This document shows positions 21,914 to 33,564 of a stretch of 64,000 nt of DNA, one piece after another. Origin of the DNA: Adenanthera pavonina (lineage: Eukaryota > Streptophyta > Magnoliopsida > Fabales > Fabaceae); assembly GCA_026686845.1 (NCBI GenBank), contig JAIVEN010000001.1, positions 31,116,001-31,180,000 of the forward strand, read 5' to 3'. Made by a program: the position numbers and the translations under genes. Under the pieces are notes generated by a model. It made no database searches and was not told the DNA's origin. It was given only the letters and a program-made list of their open reading frames with translations. Position 1 is the first letter of the stretch. Each line of letters starts with the position of its first letter.

Positions 21914-24216
21914 TGTAACATCCTACCTCCTGACACCTCCGAACTTAACCAAAAACTTCAAAATCTAATCCTACACAACCCTGACATCTCAAACAACTCT
22001 CCATATTCGTAAACACAGTGAAAACGACATAAAAGCACCAAAACATTGGGCTGGGGTCGCTGGCCTCCCCCTGTCTCAACATCGCTTCTGTCTCCTTTGG
22101 CGTCGCGGCCTGCCTTCCCTCGCCGCGGCGCCCCCTGCTGATATGCCATATCAGCAATTTCAACACTCCGGGGCAAACTTCTGACGCGTAACTTTATGCT
22201 CCGACCTTCGATTGACTCGAATCCAACTCCTACAAGTCAATCTAGTCCCCATCTATCCAAGGAGACCACTTTTACCTCAATCCAACTCCGTATGGAGATT
22301 CTGGACCATTGACACCGTTTTGGCCACTTGTTGACCAAAACTCACCACTAGCCACCTCCAATTGCCACCAAAGGCAACTGGTCGCTCAGAGACCATTCAT
22401 ACAGGTCCAAAACCCCCAAACCAACCTGTCCAAAGAGGTTTTACCTCCAAGGAACCACTCTTATGAGATTTGACCCCTTGGAACCCAACCTGACCAAATG
22501 GGCTACAGGCCCTTACGCAAAACCAACAAGGCCCAACAACACTCTGGACTTACCAAAACTGTCACACATACTTCTTAACAACATTCAACCATACATACCA
22601 CATACATAAACATCCATACATAGCAAGTCTCAATCATAACATTATCCATTACAAACCATGCTATCCTACTTGGCACAAGATACTAATACAACATACACAC
22701 ACTACATAGACTATTCCCATGTACACAGCTACTCCCGCGTCTTCTCCGGACTAGTGCTAGAACCGTCACCTGAAAGGTTAGTTTATGGGAGATGGGGGTG
22801 AGACAATGTCTCAGTAACCGGGAACAACAACCACACACACACAAATATATATATACATATATCTCACACCAATCATGTATGCAATATGAAATGAATGACA
22901 TGCATGTCGCCCTCACAGGGACTCCATCCTTATTCTCCCTAACACATATATCATCCATCCTTATCCTCCCTAACATATATACATAATCCAACCTTATCCT
23001 CCCTAACATATATATATAATCCAACCTTATCCTCCCTAACATATATATATAATCCAACCTTATCGTCCCTAACATATATATATCATCATACATCATACCA
23101 CCATCACGTCATCACCACCACATCCACCATACATCACAATCTCACAATGTCATGTGGTGATGCTCATGTATCATCATATCATCATCATAATGTCATGTGT
23201 GCAACCTATCATATCATCATCACACATATCATCATCATAGTCATCACCATCATCTATCAGTATACATACCACGATATATATATACAAATAGTACACACAA
23301 ACACATCGATACCGTGGTATGAAAGAGACATGCACATATACACAAATACACGTACTATCATATAACATAATCAATACAATATAAACAAACACCCGGTTAC
23401 CTCAATTATGGTTACCACACACACACGAGTTCCACAAGCTTCCTTGAACTATCCAGTACGCGTGAACCCCTCTCGCTTGGCCAACAACCTTTATCATGTC
23501 ACAATTCTCCCATTAGCACAATATACCAACAAATCAAACCTCACAATTCCACCACATTAACCTAACCCAAGGTTCCAACACCCCCTTTACACGCATCAAT
23601 AAGCTCTTAGGGATTACTCAAACACTACACAACCTCAAATACCTCGGATTTCTAAGAGCCCTTACTGAAAATGACCTAGGGTTAAGCTCTAAACACACAT
23701 AATCCCTTCCAAACTCGAATCCAATCATCAAGAACATCAAAACACACTTTATTAACCTCATTTAAACCATTTCAATCAGTGGATTTCGTCACAAACCGAA
23801 AACCCAACCTCAAAACCAAAAACCCCATATTTCCACCGAACAAAACGGAGAGGGAGGTGTAGAAGTAACTTACCAACTTAGATCCAAGCTCCCTCGGTCT
23901 GAAATCACCCCTGGACGCCGGAGATTCGAACCCTAGCTCAGCTCTCTCGCGATCTTCCTCGGTTTCCTTTTGTTTCTTTTCTTTCCGAGCGCCCGAAATG
24001 ATTCGGTTTTAAACAAAAATCTCGACTCTCGTTGCGGCTTCCTACATCTCTCCTCCATAGAATTTTTGAAAAACGCTACTGGAAGCCTCTCGCCGCGGCG
24101 GCTCTGCTCCTCGCCGTGGCTCGGAGTCCCTTTCCTGTTTCCTCTTCAATCATATCTGTCCTACTTCTTCTGATCCTGAACACAAAACCAATAAAGATAT
24201 CATGAGGGGCGTTACA
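21914..24216 (-). repeat. Gypsy-2 left LTR (3' LTR)
   Basis: 2303 bp, beginning TGTAACATCC and ending GGGGCGTTACA, so the termini are inverted TGTAAC/GTTACA. It is collinear with 29043-31385. It includes a ~31-bp minisatellite (22920-23080), a CATCAT-rich tract (23090-23250) and several GCCGCGGC-like GC-rich palindromes in otherwise AT-rich sequence (for example near 22095-22135 and 24090-24125). Several short frames occur but lie in LTR sequence repeated at the other end and are not genes. Confidence 0.93.
22920..23080. repeat. LTR minisatellite, about five ~31-bp units
   Basis: Units of the form AATCCAACCTTATCCTCCCTAACATATATAT repeat in tandem, the first ones slightly variant (CATCCTTATTCTCC...). 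The same array is present in the other LTR at about 30080-30240. Confidence 0.85.
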
Positions 24217-24230
24217 CTCTCCCCTCCTTA
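24217..24230 (-). other. Gypsy-2 polypurine tract
   Basis: On the - strand TAAGGAGGGGAGAG directly precedes the LTR start TGTAACGCC. This is the expected plus-strand primer of an LTR element. Confidence 0.85.
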
Positions 24231-24252
24231 TAAAAATTTCATCCTCGAAATT

Positions 24253-25440
24253 TCAACTCTTACCTTGCACAAAAATCTCAGGATACTTTCTTCACATAGA
24301 TTCTTCTGTTTCCCACGTGACATCATTTGACGTCAAACCGCTCCATAAGACTTTTATCAACTTAATGGTCTTATTTCTCAATTGCTTTTCTTTAACATCT
24401 AGAATTTGTAGCGGCGTGACTTTAAAAGTCAAATCCTCTCGCACTTGAACTATCTCATCATCAATCACATGAGACGGATTCGGATGATACTTTTTGATTT
24501 GAGACACATGGAAAACATCATGTAATCCTGCAAGATTAGGTGGTAGCGCCACTCGATACGCTACTGGCCTGATTCTCTCTAAAATCTGATATGGACCCAT
24601 ATACCGCGGAGTGAGCTTCTTCGCTCGAATCGATCTTCCAACACCAGTGATAGGAGTGACCTTCAAAAACACATGATCTCCAACATCAAATTCCAATGGT
24701 CTCCTCCTTCTATCCGCATAACTCTTTTGCCGACTCTGAGCAGTAAGAAGCTTCTGGCGAATACTCTCTATTTGCTGAGAGGTTTGATCAACAATATCTG
24801 GGCCCAAAAGGCTCCTTTCACCAAGTTCAGCCCAACACAACGGTGACCTACACTTCCTGCCAAACAACGCTTCATACGGAGCCATTTGCAAACTCGAGTG
24901 GAAACTATTGTTGTAGGCAAATTCAACTAACGACAAAAACTTATCCCAATTGCCTTTATTCTCCAGAACACATGCCCGCAGCATATCCTCCAGAGTCTGA
25001 ATAGTCCTTTCAGTCTGCCCATCAGATTGAGGGTGATAAGCAGTACTGAAACTCAACTTCGTACCCATGGCCTTCTGGAGAGATTTCCAAAACCTGGATG
25101 TAAACCTTGGATCTCTGTCCGACACAATATTCATCGGGACTCCGTGCAGCCTTACTATCTCATTCACATACAACTGGGCCAATTTCTCCATTGAAATAGT
25201 TTCCCAAATCAGAAGAAAATGGGCCGACTTCGTCAACCTGTCCACAATGACCCATATCGCATTGTGTCCTGAAGAGGTCCTTGGTAATCCCATCAGAAAA
25301 TCCATGGAAATGCTATCCCATTTCCACTCCGGGATCTCCAAAGATTGCAACATACCAGCAGGCAATTGGTGCTCACCTTCTGACAAATCAGACATCTTGC
25401 CACAAACTCTGCGATATCCTTTTTCATGCCTGGCCACCAA
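24253..25440 (-). pseudogene. Gypsy-2 integrase core and chromodomain-like tail
   Basis: The frame holds the integrase core D-D-E: D in SMDFLMGLP, D in IVSDRDPRF and E in GQTERTIQ, with 35 residues between the last two. The GPY/F-type module (KLTPRYMGPYQIL) and VFHVSQIKKYHPNPS follow, then a tail with VLWSG and VTWETEESM, typical of chromovirus chromodomains. The tail is cut by TGA at 24292-24294; the same frame continues through RKYPEIF to TGA at 24253-24255. Upstream it is out of frame with the zinc-binding part because of an apparent 7-nt deletion near 25385. DNA insertion in the nucleus would be its original role. Confidence 0.9.
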
Positions 25441-27665
25441 TAACCTCTCTTCAAATCCTGATACATCTTAGTTGTACCTGGGTGGATAGTGTACTTACTT
25501 TTATGAGCTTCCTCCAAAATAATCTCACGCAACCCCGTAACGTTTGGCACACAAATCCGACCTCGATACCGGATGATATCATCCTCCAGAATATCAAAGT
25601 CCTGGGTCTCCGCCATTTCAACCTGTTCTCGGATGCCCAAAAGATAGTCATCCTTCATCTGAGCATAGCAAATGTTCCTCAATAAATCACTTGTTACACT
25701 GATGGAACTCATTACTAGTACTCCAGGATGGACGTTGATGGATAACTTCATATCTCTCAGGCTTTCCAGTAACTGTTGCTCCCTCATCATCATCATGGCC
25801 ATATGGATTGACTTTCTACTCAATGCATCTGCCACAACATTGGCTTTCCCAGGATGATACTTTAGAGCAAACTCATAGTCCACAAGGAACTCAACCCAAC
25901 ACCTTTGCCTCATGTTCAACTCTTTCTGATCAAACAAATACTTCAAACTCTTGTGATCACTGAACACCTCAAACTGAGCGCCATAGAGATAATGCCTCCA
26001 CAATTTCAAGGCAAACACTACAGCTACTAGCTCAAGGTCATGAGTAGGATAGTTCTCTTCATGAGACCTCAACTGTCTTGAAGCGTACGCCACGACTCTG
26101 CCTTGCTGCATCAAAACACACCCTAGACCCTTCTTAGAGGCGTCTGTATAAACAGTGAACGACTCTAATGGGTTAGGGATAATGAGCACTGGGGTGGACG
26201 TCAGACAAACCTTTAGCTCCTGGAATGCTCTCTCACACCTGTCATCCCAAATGAAAGATCGATCCTTACGGGTGAGTCTAGTCAATGGCATAACAAGCTG
26301 AGAGAATCCTTTAATGAACCTTCGGTAATATCCAGCCAAACCCAGAAAACTCTGAATTTCAGTCACCGATTGCGGTCTCTCCCAGTTCAACACTGCTTCA
26401 ACTTTACTAGGGTCCACTGCCACTCCTTCTGCAGAAATCACATGACCCAGAAACTTCACTTCCCGTAGCCAAAACTCACACTTACTGAGCTTAGCATACA
26501 GTTGGTGATCCCGCAATACTTGCAACACAATCCGAAGATGATGCGCATGCTCTTCCTTACTCTTGGAGTAAACCAGAATGTCGTCAATGAAAACCACCAC
26601 AAACTTATCCAAATACGGCCGAAACACCCTGTTCATATAATCCATGAAGATAGCCTGGGCATTTGTTAACCCGAATGGCATCACAAGAAACTCATAATGA
26701 CCATATCGAGTCTGAAATGCCGTTTTAGGCACATCCTCAGCACGTACTCATAATTGATGGTATCCCGACCTCAAATCGATTTTAGAGAATACAGAGGCAC
26801 CTGCCAACTGATCAATCAAGTCTTCAATCCTAGGCAAAGGATATTTATTCTTGATCATAACTCGGTTCAGCTGCCTGTAATCAATGCACAATCTGAGGCT
26901 ACCATCCTTCTTCTTGACAAACAACACTGGAGCTCCCTAAGGCGAAACACTAGGTCTGATAAAACCTCTCTTCAACAATTCCTCAATCTGCTTCTTCAAC
27001 TCTTTCAATTCAGACGGTGCCATTCGATATGGAGCTTTCGAAATAAGACTAGTCCCGGGCACCAAATCAATGGAAAACTCCAGTTCTTGTGGTGGGGGTA
27101 AACCAGTAATCTCCTCTGGAAACACATCAGGAAATTCATTCACAACCGGATATCTTTCGACACCACCTTGCATATCCACATTCACAGAGAAGAAAACCAG
27201 AAACCCTTGACATCCTTTCTTCAAATACCTGCCAGCTTGGGAGAAGGACAAACACATATTCTCATCCCCTTTAACACTAGGGATGTTCATTGGCAAGGAC
27301 ACAGTCTTCCGAGCACAGTCGAGAATGGCATTATTCGCTTCCAACCAATCCATCCCAATTATCACATCAATCTCTTGCAACGGCAAACAAATCAGATCCA
27401 GGGTAGTGCTTCGTTGTTCAAAACGAACCACACAATTCAAACAAGCTTGAGCAGTTCTTAATGAAACTCCTGTGGGTGTGGCTACCGATAATTCAAAAGG
27501 CAACTCCATTGCCACAATACCCAATCTCCGAGCACAATCAAAAGAAATGAAGGAATGCGATGCACCTGAGTCAAACAAAGCATGAATAGAGTAACCATTG
27601 AGTTTAAGTTTACCTCTAATCAAGTTAGGTGCAGCATCCGCTTCTTGTCGAGTGATGGCGAAAAC
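25386..27665 (-). pseudogene. Gypsy-2 protease, RT, RNase H and integrase zinc-binding region
   Basis: In one frame on the - strand: protease with HALFDSGASHSFIS (about 27545-27585) and VIIGMDWL; the RT start (EFPDVFPEEITGLPP, about 27090-27135); RT catalytic FVVVFIDDILVYS (about 26565-26605); RT end FLGLAGYYRRFIKG; RNase H start FTVYTDASKKGLGCVL (about 26120-26165) with DHKSLKYLF and ADALSR; then H-x-H...C-x2-C integrase zinc region ending CLICQK (about 25390). Two nonsense codons interrupt it: TAG 26937-26939 just before GAPVLFVKKKDG, and TGA 26748-26750 just after YHQL. Otherwise the domains are complete. Confidence 0.92.
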
Positions 27666-28897
27666 TCATCCGGGCATCGTGGGCCTCCTTGTCGCATCAT
27701 CACGCCGTGGCTCCCAACAATTCCGCGACATATGACCCGGTTTTCCACAATTAAAACAAACCAAACACGGACGATCACCATGACTAAACCCGCATTTTGT
27801 GCATGAATTTGATGCACTACCAGAACTGTATTGAGATGGAGCGGAGTCCCTTCCTGTATGCTCACTCTGACTGGAACTCCCTACTTCAAAGCCACCGCGA
27901 TAAAAGGGTCCTCTGCCAAACTGACCTCTATTGGACTGATCTCGTCCAAACCTGCCCCTTCCTCTACCATGACGACCTCGATTATGACGACCTCTTCCTC
28001 CACTAGAACCTGTACTACCACCACTACTACCACTGCCTGAACCACTTCCTTTACTGATTCCTCCTATAGGTCCTAGGTGAGAAAAGGCCCGAATCATGGA
28101 ATTCCTTCTGTGCTCCTCAGCCTCCTTCATTCGTCTATACAAGGCACGAATCTTCGCACATAAGTCCTCAAAGGACACAAACTCCACCACAGATAAACGC
28201 TCCTTAATTTCTGGATGGGCACCCTCAAACAACCTCTGAGCCATCCACCTATCATCGGGATAATTATTCAGATACGTGGAATATTTAACCAAGTCCAAGA
28301 ACTGATCAATGTAGTCATCCGCTGAAAGATTTGCCTATTGAAAAGTTAGGAACTCGGCTTCCTTTTGCATCATTAAGGCTGGAGGGACGTAATGTGCAAA
28401 GAATCGTTCTTTAAACTGCCCCCAATTCATAGGAGGACTCATCGCTTCAACACTCGGGAGAATACTCCTCCACCATCTCTTGGCCTTCTTCTCAAAAGCT
28501 TAAAGACCGCCAATTGCACCTTTTGCTCTGAGGTGCAATCCATCACATTGAAAATGTTCTCCATCTGTTCAATCCAATTCTCCGCCTGTGACACATCCAT
28601 GGTACCTTCGAAAGCCGGAGGATTAAACTTCCGAAAGTCCTTCAGCTGTGAGGAGATACCCCTTCTTCCAACCCTTGGGGCTCTCTCAGGTTCCACCACT
28701 GTTTCATCCTCTCCTGCATTCAAATCCACAAACATGCCAGCTTCCTCATTCACTTCCTCCTGCTCTTGCCTATCCATTCTCTCTTACAACCTATTCAACG
28801 TTTCTCCCTGAGTATTCACCTGATTACTAAGGCCAGCCAACATCTCATGCATCTACCTCATCAGGTCACTGTTACTCTGTCTTCCTCTGTGAGACAT
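27666..28897 (-). pseudogene. Gypsy-2 Gag
   Basis: The start is assigned to the ATG at 28895-28897 (MSHRGRQSNSDLM), the first in the frame and about 130 bp after the primer-binding site. Capsid-type motifs are FNPPAFEG, AENWIEQME (about 28570-28630), RWWRSILPS and DYIDQFLDL, followed by a basic Gly/Arg/Ser-rich region (about 27900-28080) and one CCHC knuckle C-FN-C-GKPG-H-MSRN-C (about 27720-27750). It is broken by TAG 28853-28855, TAA 28784-28786, a frameshift near 28495-28505, TAG 28335-28337 and TGA 27666-27668. The last stop lies exactly where Gag would read into protease, so Gag and Pol were once a single frame. Confidence 0.9.
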
Positions 28898-29027
28898 TCT
28901 TCCTACACACAAGCGACAACACATTCAATCATACGGTTCTGGACTAGCATTGCAGTGGGAATATAGTCTATGTATTCAAACATGTGCCAAGTAGTACTTC
29001 AAGCAGAAACAATGGCCCCAAACCATT

Positions 29028-29039
29028 GTTCTAATACCA
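29028..29039 (-). other. Gypsy-2 primer-binding site
   Basis: On the - strand TGGTATTAGAAC lies three bases inside the 5' LTR end. It is a two-mismatch version of the initiator-Met-tRNA site TGGTATCAGAGC. Confidence 0.8.
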
Positions 29040-29042
29040 AAA

Positions 29043-31385
29043 TGTAACATCCTACCTCCTGAAACCTCCGAACTTAACCAAAAACTTCAAAATCTGACCC
29101 TACACAACCCTGACATCTCAAACAACTCTCCATATTCGTAAACATAGTGAAAACGACACAAAAGCACCAAAACATTGGGCTGGGGCCGCAGCCGCTACAG
29201 TACCGCTGCGGCTCCGCCCTCCCCCTGTCTCAACATCGCTTCTGTCTCCTTTGGCGCCGCGGCCTGCCTTCCCTCGCCGCGGCGCCCCCTGCTGATATGC
29301 AATATCAGCAATTTCAACACTCCGGGGTGAACTTCTGACGCGCATAACTTTATGCTCCGACCTTCGATTGACTCGAATCTAACTCCTACAAGTCAATCTA
29401 GTCCCCATCTATCCAAGGACACCACTTTTACCTCAATCCAACTCCGTATGGAGATTCTGGACCATTGACACCGTTTTGGCCACTTGTTGACCAAAACTCA
29501 CCACTAGCCACCTCCAATTGCCACCAAAGGCAACTGGTCGCTCAGAGACCATTCATACAGGTCCAAAACCCCCAAACCAACCTGTCCAAAGAGGTTTTAC
29601 CTCCAAGGAACCACTCCTCTGAGATTTGACCCCTTGGAACCCAACCTGACCAAATGGGCTACAGGCCCTTACGCAAAACCAACAAGGCCCAACAACACTC
29701 TGGACTTACCAAAACTGTCACACATACTTCTTAACAACATTCAACCATACATACCACATACATAAACATCCATACATAGCAAGTCTCAATCATAACATTA
29801 TCCATTACAAGTCATGCTATCCTACTTGGCACAAGATACTAATACAACATACACACACTACATAGACTATTCCCACGTACACAACTACTCCCGCGTCTTC
29901 TCCGGACTAGTGCCAGAACCGTCACCTGAAAGGTTAGTTTATGGGAGATGGGGGTGAGAGAATGTCTCAGTAACCGGGAACAACAACCACACACACACAA
30001 ATATATATATATATACATATATCTCACACCAATCATGTATGTAATATGAAATGAATGACATGCATGTCGCCCTCACAGGGACTCCATCCTTATTCTCCCT
30101 AACACATATATCATCCATCCTTATCCTTCCTAACATATATACATAATCCAACCTTATCCTCCCTAACATATATATATAATCCAACCTTATCCTCCCTAAC
30201 ATATATATATAATCCAACCTTATCGTCCCTAACATATATATATCATCATACATCATACCACCATCACGTCATCACCACCACATCCACCATACATCACAAT
30301 CTCACAATGTCATGTGGTGATGCTCATGTATCATCATATCATCATCATAATGTCATGTGTGCAACTTATCATATCATCATCACACATATCATCATCATAG
30401 TCATCACCATCATCTATCAGTATACATACCACGATATATATATACAAATAGTACACACAAACACATCGATACCGTGGTATGAAAGAGACATGCATATATA
30501 CACAAATACACGTACTATCATATAACATAATCAATATAATATAAACAAACACCCGGTTACCTCAATTGTCGTTACCACGCACACACGAGTTCCACAAGCT
30601 TCCTTGAACTGTCTAGTACGCGTGAACCCCTCTCACTTGGCCAACAACCTTTATCATGTCACAATTCTCCCATTAGCACAATATACCAACAAAACAAACC
30701 TCACAATTCCACCACATTAACCTAACCCAAGATTCCAACACCCCCTTTACACGCATCAATAAGCTCTTAGGGATTACTCAAACACTACACAACCTCAAAT
30801 ACCTCGGATTCCTAAGAGCCCTTACTAAAAACGACCTAGGGTTAAGCTCTAAACACACATAATCCCTTCCAAACTCGAATCCAATCATCAAGAACATCAA
30901 AACACACTTTATTAACCTCATTTAAACCATTCCAATCGGTGGATTCCGTCACAAACCGAAAACCCAACCTTAAAACCAAAAACCCATATTTCCACCGAAC
31001 AAAAACGGAGAGGGAGGTGTAGAAGTAACTTACCAACTTAGATCCAAGCTCCCTCGGTCTGAAATCACCCCTGGACGCCGGAGATTCAAACCCTAGCTCA
31101 GCTCTCTCATGATCTCCCTCGATTTCCTTTTGTTTCTTTTCTGTCCGAGCGCCCGAAATGATTCGGTTTTAAACAAAAATCTCGACTCTCGCCGCGGCTT
31201 CCTACATCTCGCCGCGGCTCCTCCATAGAATTTTTGAAAAATGCTACTAGAAGCCTCTCACCGCGGCGGCTCTGCTCCTTGCCCGCGGCTCAGAGTCCCT
31301 TTCCTGTTTCCTCTTCAATCATATCAATCCTACTTCTTCTGATCCTAAACACAAAACTAATAAAGATATCATGAGGGGCGTTACA
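29043..31385 (-). repeat. Gypsy-2 right LTR (5' LTR)
   Basis: 2343 bp, collinear with 21914-24216 with TGTAAC/GTTACA ends. Compared with the other copy it has an extra ~25-nt GC-rich stretch near 29190-29222 (containing CCGCTGCGGCTCCGC) and an extra 8 nt near 31222 (GCCGCGGC), plus scattered substitutions. It contains the same minisatellite at 30080-30240. As 5' LTR it would carry the promoter on the - strand, but no TATA box could be assigned with confidence. Confidence 0.93.
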
Positions 31386-31390
31386 TGATA
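31386..31390. repeat. Target duplication TGATA, right of Gypsy-2
   Basis: Exact partner of 21909-21913. Confidence 0.95.
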
Positions 31391-31755
31391 CGAATCCAAC
31401 ATGGAATTGAGAGAGAGAAAGAAGAAGAAAAGGAGGGAAGGAATTGGAAGGTAGCAGAGTTTGAGAAGTGAGAACGGTGTGTGGTGTTTGAAGAAAGGAG
31501 TGGTTGATTAAAGTTTGGGGAGAGAAAAGTAAGGGGAGGAAGTGATGGAACCATTTGTTTTTTTTTTATATATATAAATAGTTCTATATATTGATCATTT
31601 TTATTATAAAATCATTAAAAAAAATACTTTTTATTGGTGGTTATTAAAGAACCACAAACCACAAGCAAATGTCTAGCTTTTGTCAATTGTTATTTCTAGG
31701 AGTATCAATGAAATCTTTTATATTTTTTTGTCTCATTTTTATTGTCATTTAGAAT
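31391..31755. other. Flanking DNA with a pyrimidine-rich leader-like stretch on the - strand
   Basis: Read on the - strand, 31560-31403 is rich in C and T and leads to an ATG at 31400-31402 that is cut by the Gypsy-2 insertion after 17 nt. It looks like a 5' UTR and start codon, but continuation past the insertion was not confirmed. The part 31560-31755 is AT-rich with no recognised feature. Confidence 0.3.
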
Positions 31756-31998
31756 AACCACAACTAATGCCACTGAACGTTTGGATCGATTGGCAGGAGT
31801 CATTCCAGCTTAACCACGGGTCTTGGGTTCGAGACGTGAGAATATAGTAGCGTGGAATGGTTAGGATGTTCACCCTTGTGGTGCCTGTCAGGCCTCAAAT
31901 CCGGATTAGTTTGAACCATGTTGAAGTCCTCACAGCTCAAGTGAGGCAGGCTTTAAGATACCGGGTGGTCACACAGAAAAAAAAAAACCACAACTAAT
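31756..31998 (+). mobile_element. SINE-1 with 13-bp target duplication
   Basis: AACCACAACTAAT occurs at 31756-31768 and exactly again at 31986-31998. Between them are ~217 bp ending in a poly(A) run. A pol III B-box GGTTCGAGAC is at 31826-31835, and an A-box-like GATTGGCAGGAG lies at about 31788-31799. The body contains AATCCGGATTAGT, shared with SINE-2 (33521 region). tRNA-type promoter, poly(A) tail and long target duplication together define a SINE mobilised by LINE machinery. Confidence 0.88.
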
Positions 31999-32626
31999 TT
32001 GTGACAACATAGCATATGAATTTACTTAGTTGTGGCTAAATTAAAGTTAATTGTTAGAGTTATTTCTGGAACTAGAGAGCCTACACATGATAGTGTCCTA
32101 CATCAATATACTTGGGATTATTACTCGCTTCTTATTCTGAACTGTCCATGGTACCTAATAGCATCTATATATCAATTTCTAAAAGGCTAACACATCTCAA
32201 GTGATTAACAATTCTTTTTGGCTAACAGGTGCTTAACAAATTGAATATTGAATTAAGAACATACCTAATTTGACCACGTGAGGTCCGGAGCAAGGACAAA
32301 ACCAGTAAATATTGATAAGAGAAAAATTTTTAAAAGAGTAAAATTAATATTTTTAAGAGAGGCAGAATTAGAAGTTTTTGGAAAATAATATTATACAGAT
32401 ATATAATACCTGCGTATTGGAAATGAAGCAAAAATTTAATTAGGGGGAAACTACCCCTATGTCATATAAATTGGGTTTTTCGCTTGCCAGTATATGTTTA
32501 TCCTACAATAGAATCAATTCAATAATTCATCCTTCATTGTGAATTACATGGAGTTACACAACCTCCCCATATGTCAATCATAATTTCCCCTAGCTATCTG
32601 TAGTACTAGGAGATCCAAAAATAATA

Positions 32627-32903
32627 CTCTCAATATTTTTTATTATAAGCTATTTTTAACTAATTCACACATATCAAGACAAGCGGTTAAAAATAATTAA
32701 AATTTTTAAATTTTGTGAAATTTACCATAACTTTTCAATATTGCCCTCATTAATTATAACCCATCTTATTTATATCTTTCTTAATCTCTATTTACCATAA
32801 CTTTTAATAATGGACAAACATGGAAAATAATATTTACTACTCAAAATATGACTTATATTTTGCATATATAAATTTTTTGCCTTATAATAATGAACAGATG
32901 GAG
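32627..32903. mobile_element. Stowaway-like MITE (Tc1/mariner type)
   Basis: The ends are CTCTCAATATTTTTTATTATAAG and the reverse complement of its partner, CTCCATCTGTTCATTATTATAAG, flanked by TA on both sides (32625-32626 and 32904-32905). TA duplication and CTCC(CT)..GT-type terminal repeats are typical of Stowaway elements. It has no coding capacity. Confidence 0.65.
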
Positions 32904-33353
32904 TATATAATTACTCCCTTTAAGAAAAAAATAAGAGACTACTTCACATATACCAATATTGTTAATTAAAGTTAGTTATTCTAATTTAATGTGTGGTAAA
33001 ACATACTTATTTTCAAAATTGTCCTCAATCAATGGTTCTTTTTTTACATCAGATCAATTAATGATCATTGAAAAAGCACAATTTCCCAAATTAATAAGGA
33101 TAATATTGGAACATCACGTTTATTGCATCAAATATCTACATATATAATTTCTTATATTTTGGGCAAAAACAACTCTTAAAATTTTCTGATACATGAAACT
33201 GGAAGTAGTAGCCACTTGCTAAAAATTATCAAGTACGCAATGAAATTAATAAACACATAGAGATCATTGAAATAATAATAGAGTAAGGGTGGGATACAAT
33301 ATGAGTAGTAGTATAGGATTCAAATCCTTCTTATGTAAAAAAAAAATAGCAAT
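32904..33353. other. AT-rich intergenic DNA
   Basis: No gene is supported. TACTCCCTTTAAGAAAAAAA at about 32913 resembles another Stowaway-type end without a partner. Confidence 0.35.
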
Positions 33354-33564
33354 AAAGAAGGGAATACACAATCACCGAGCACGTAGTCTAGGTGGTAAGG
33401 ATACTGGACTAGCTTAACCATATGTCCAAGGTTCAATCTCTGGTGATGGGAATGCAGCAGCGATTAAAATACTCGGTGGGAGAGTTTTGCCTCCTAAGAG
33501 GGACCCACCTGGCTCAAATCCGGATTAATCTGAGCTATCAACCTAGGATACTGAATGGTCTTAT
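33354..33564 (+). mobile_element. SINE-2, 5' part
   Basis: It begins after the sequence AAAGAAGGGAATACA (33354-33368), which recurs exactly at 40707-40721 after a poly(A) run. A-box-like TAGTCTAGGTGG lies near 33382, and a B-box GGTTCAATC is at 33430. AATCCGGATTAAT and the end 'gatactgaatggtc' parallel SINE-1. The body is cut at 33565 by the gypsy LTR TGTAAC, and its tail reappears at 40689. It is the same SINE type as SINE-1. Confidence 0.85.

Larger units (their letters stand above)
21914..31385 (-). mobile_element. Gypsy-2: full-length Ty3/gypsy element, chromovirus-like
   Basis: This 9472-bp element has two LTRs (21914-24216 and 29043-31385), a primer-binding site (29028-29039), a single gag-pol frame (28897 down to 24253), a polypurine tract (24217-24230) and a perfect duplication TGATA at both ends. 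Domain order is Gag, protease, RT, RNase H, integrase and a chromodomain-like tail, which defines Ty3/gypsy. Long LTRs and the tail suggest a Tekay/Del-type chromovirus, an inference without phylogeny. It cannot be autonomous now because of nonsense codons and two frameshifts. The LTRs differ at scattered bases and by small indels (about 25 nt near 29190 and 8 nt near 31222), so insertion is not very recent. Confidence 0.93.

Noticed and set aside
22683..23096. 137-codon open frame on the - strand with repeated MLGRIRLDYIY motifs
   Set aside because: It is the translation of the ~31-bp LTR minisatellite and recurs in the other LTR (29939-30256); not a gene.
23090..23250. CRISPR-like direct repeats
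   Set aside because: Irregular CATCAT microsatellite in a plant LTR without spacers of uniform length.
23147..23392. Opposed frames rich in His/Ile and Asp in the CATCAT region
   Set aside because: Low-complexity CATCAT repeats inside the LTR, duplicated at 30307-30552.
25067..25685. Open frames of 134 codons on the + strand
   Set aside because: They are antisense to the integrase/RNase H region of Gypsy-2 and show no domain of their own.
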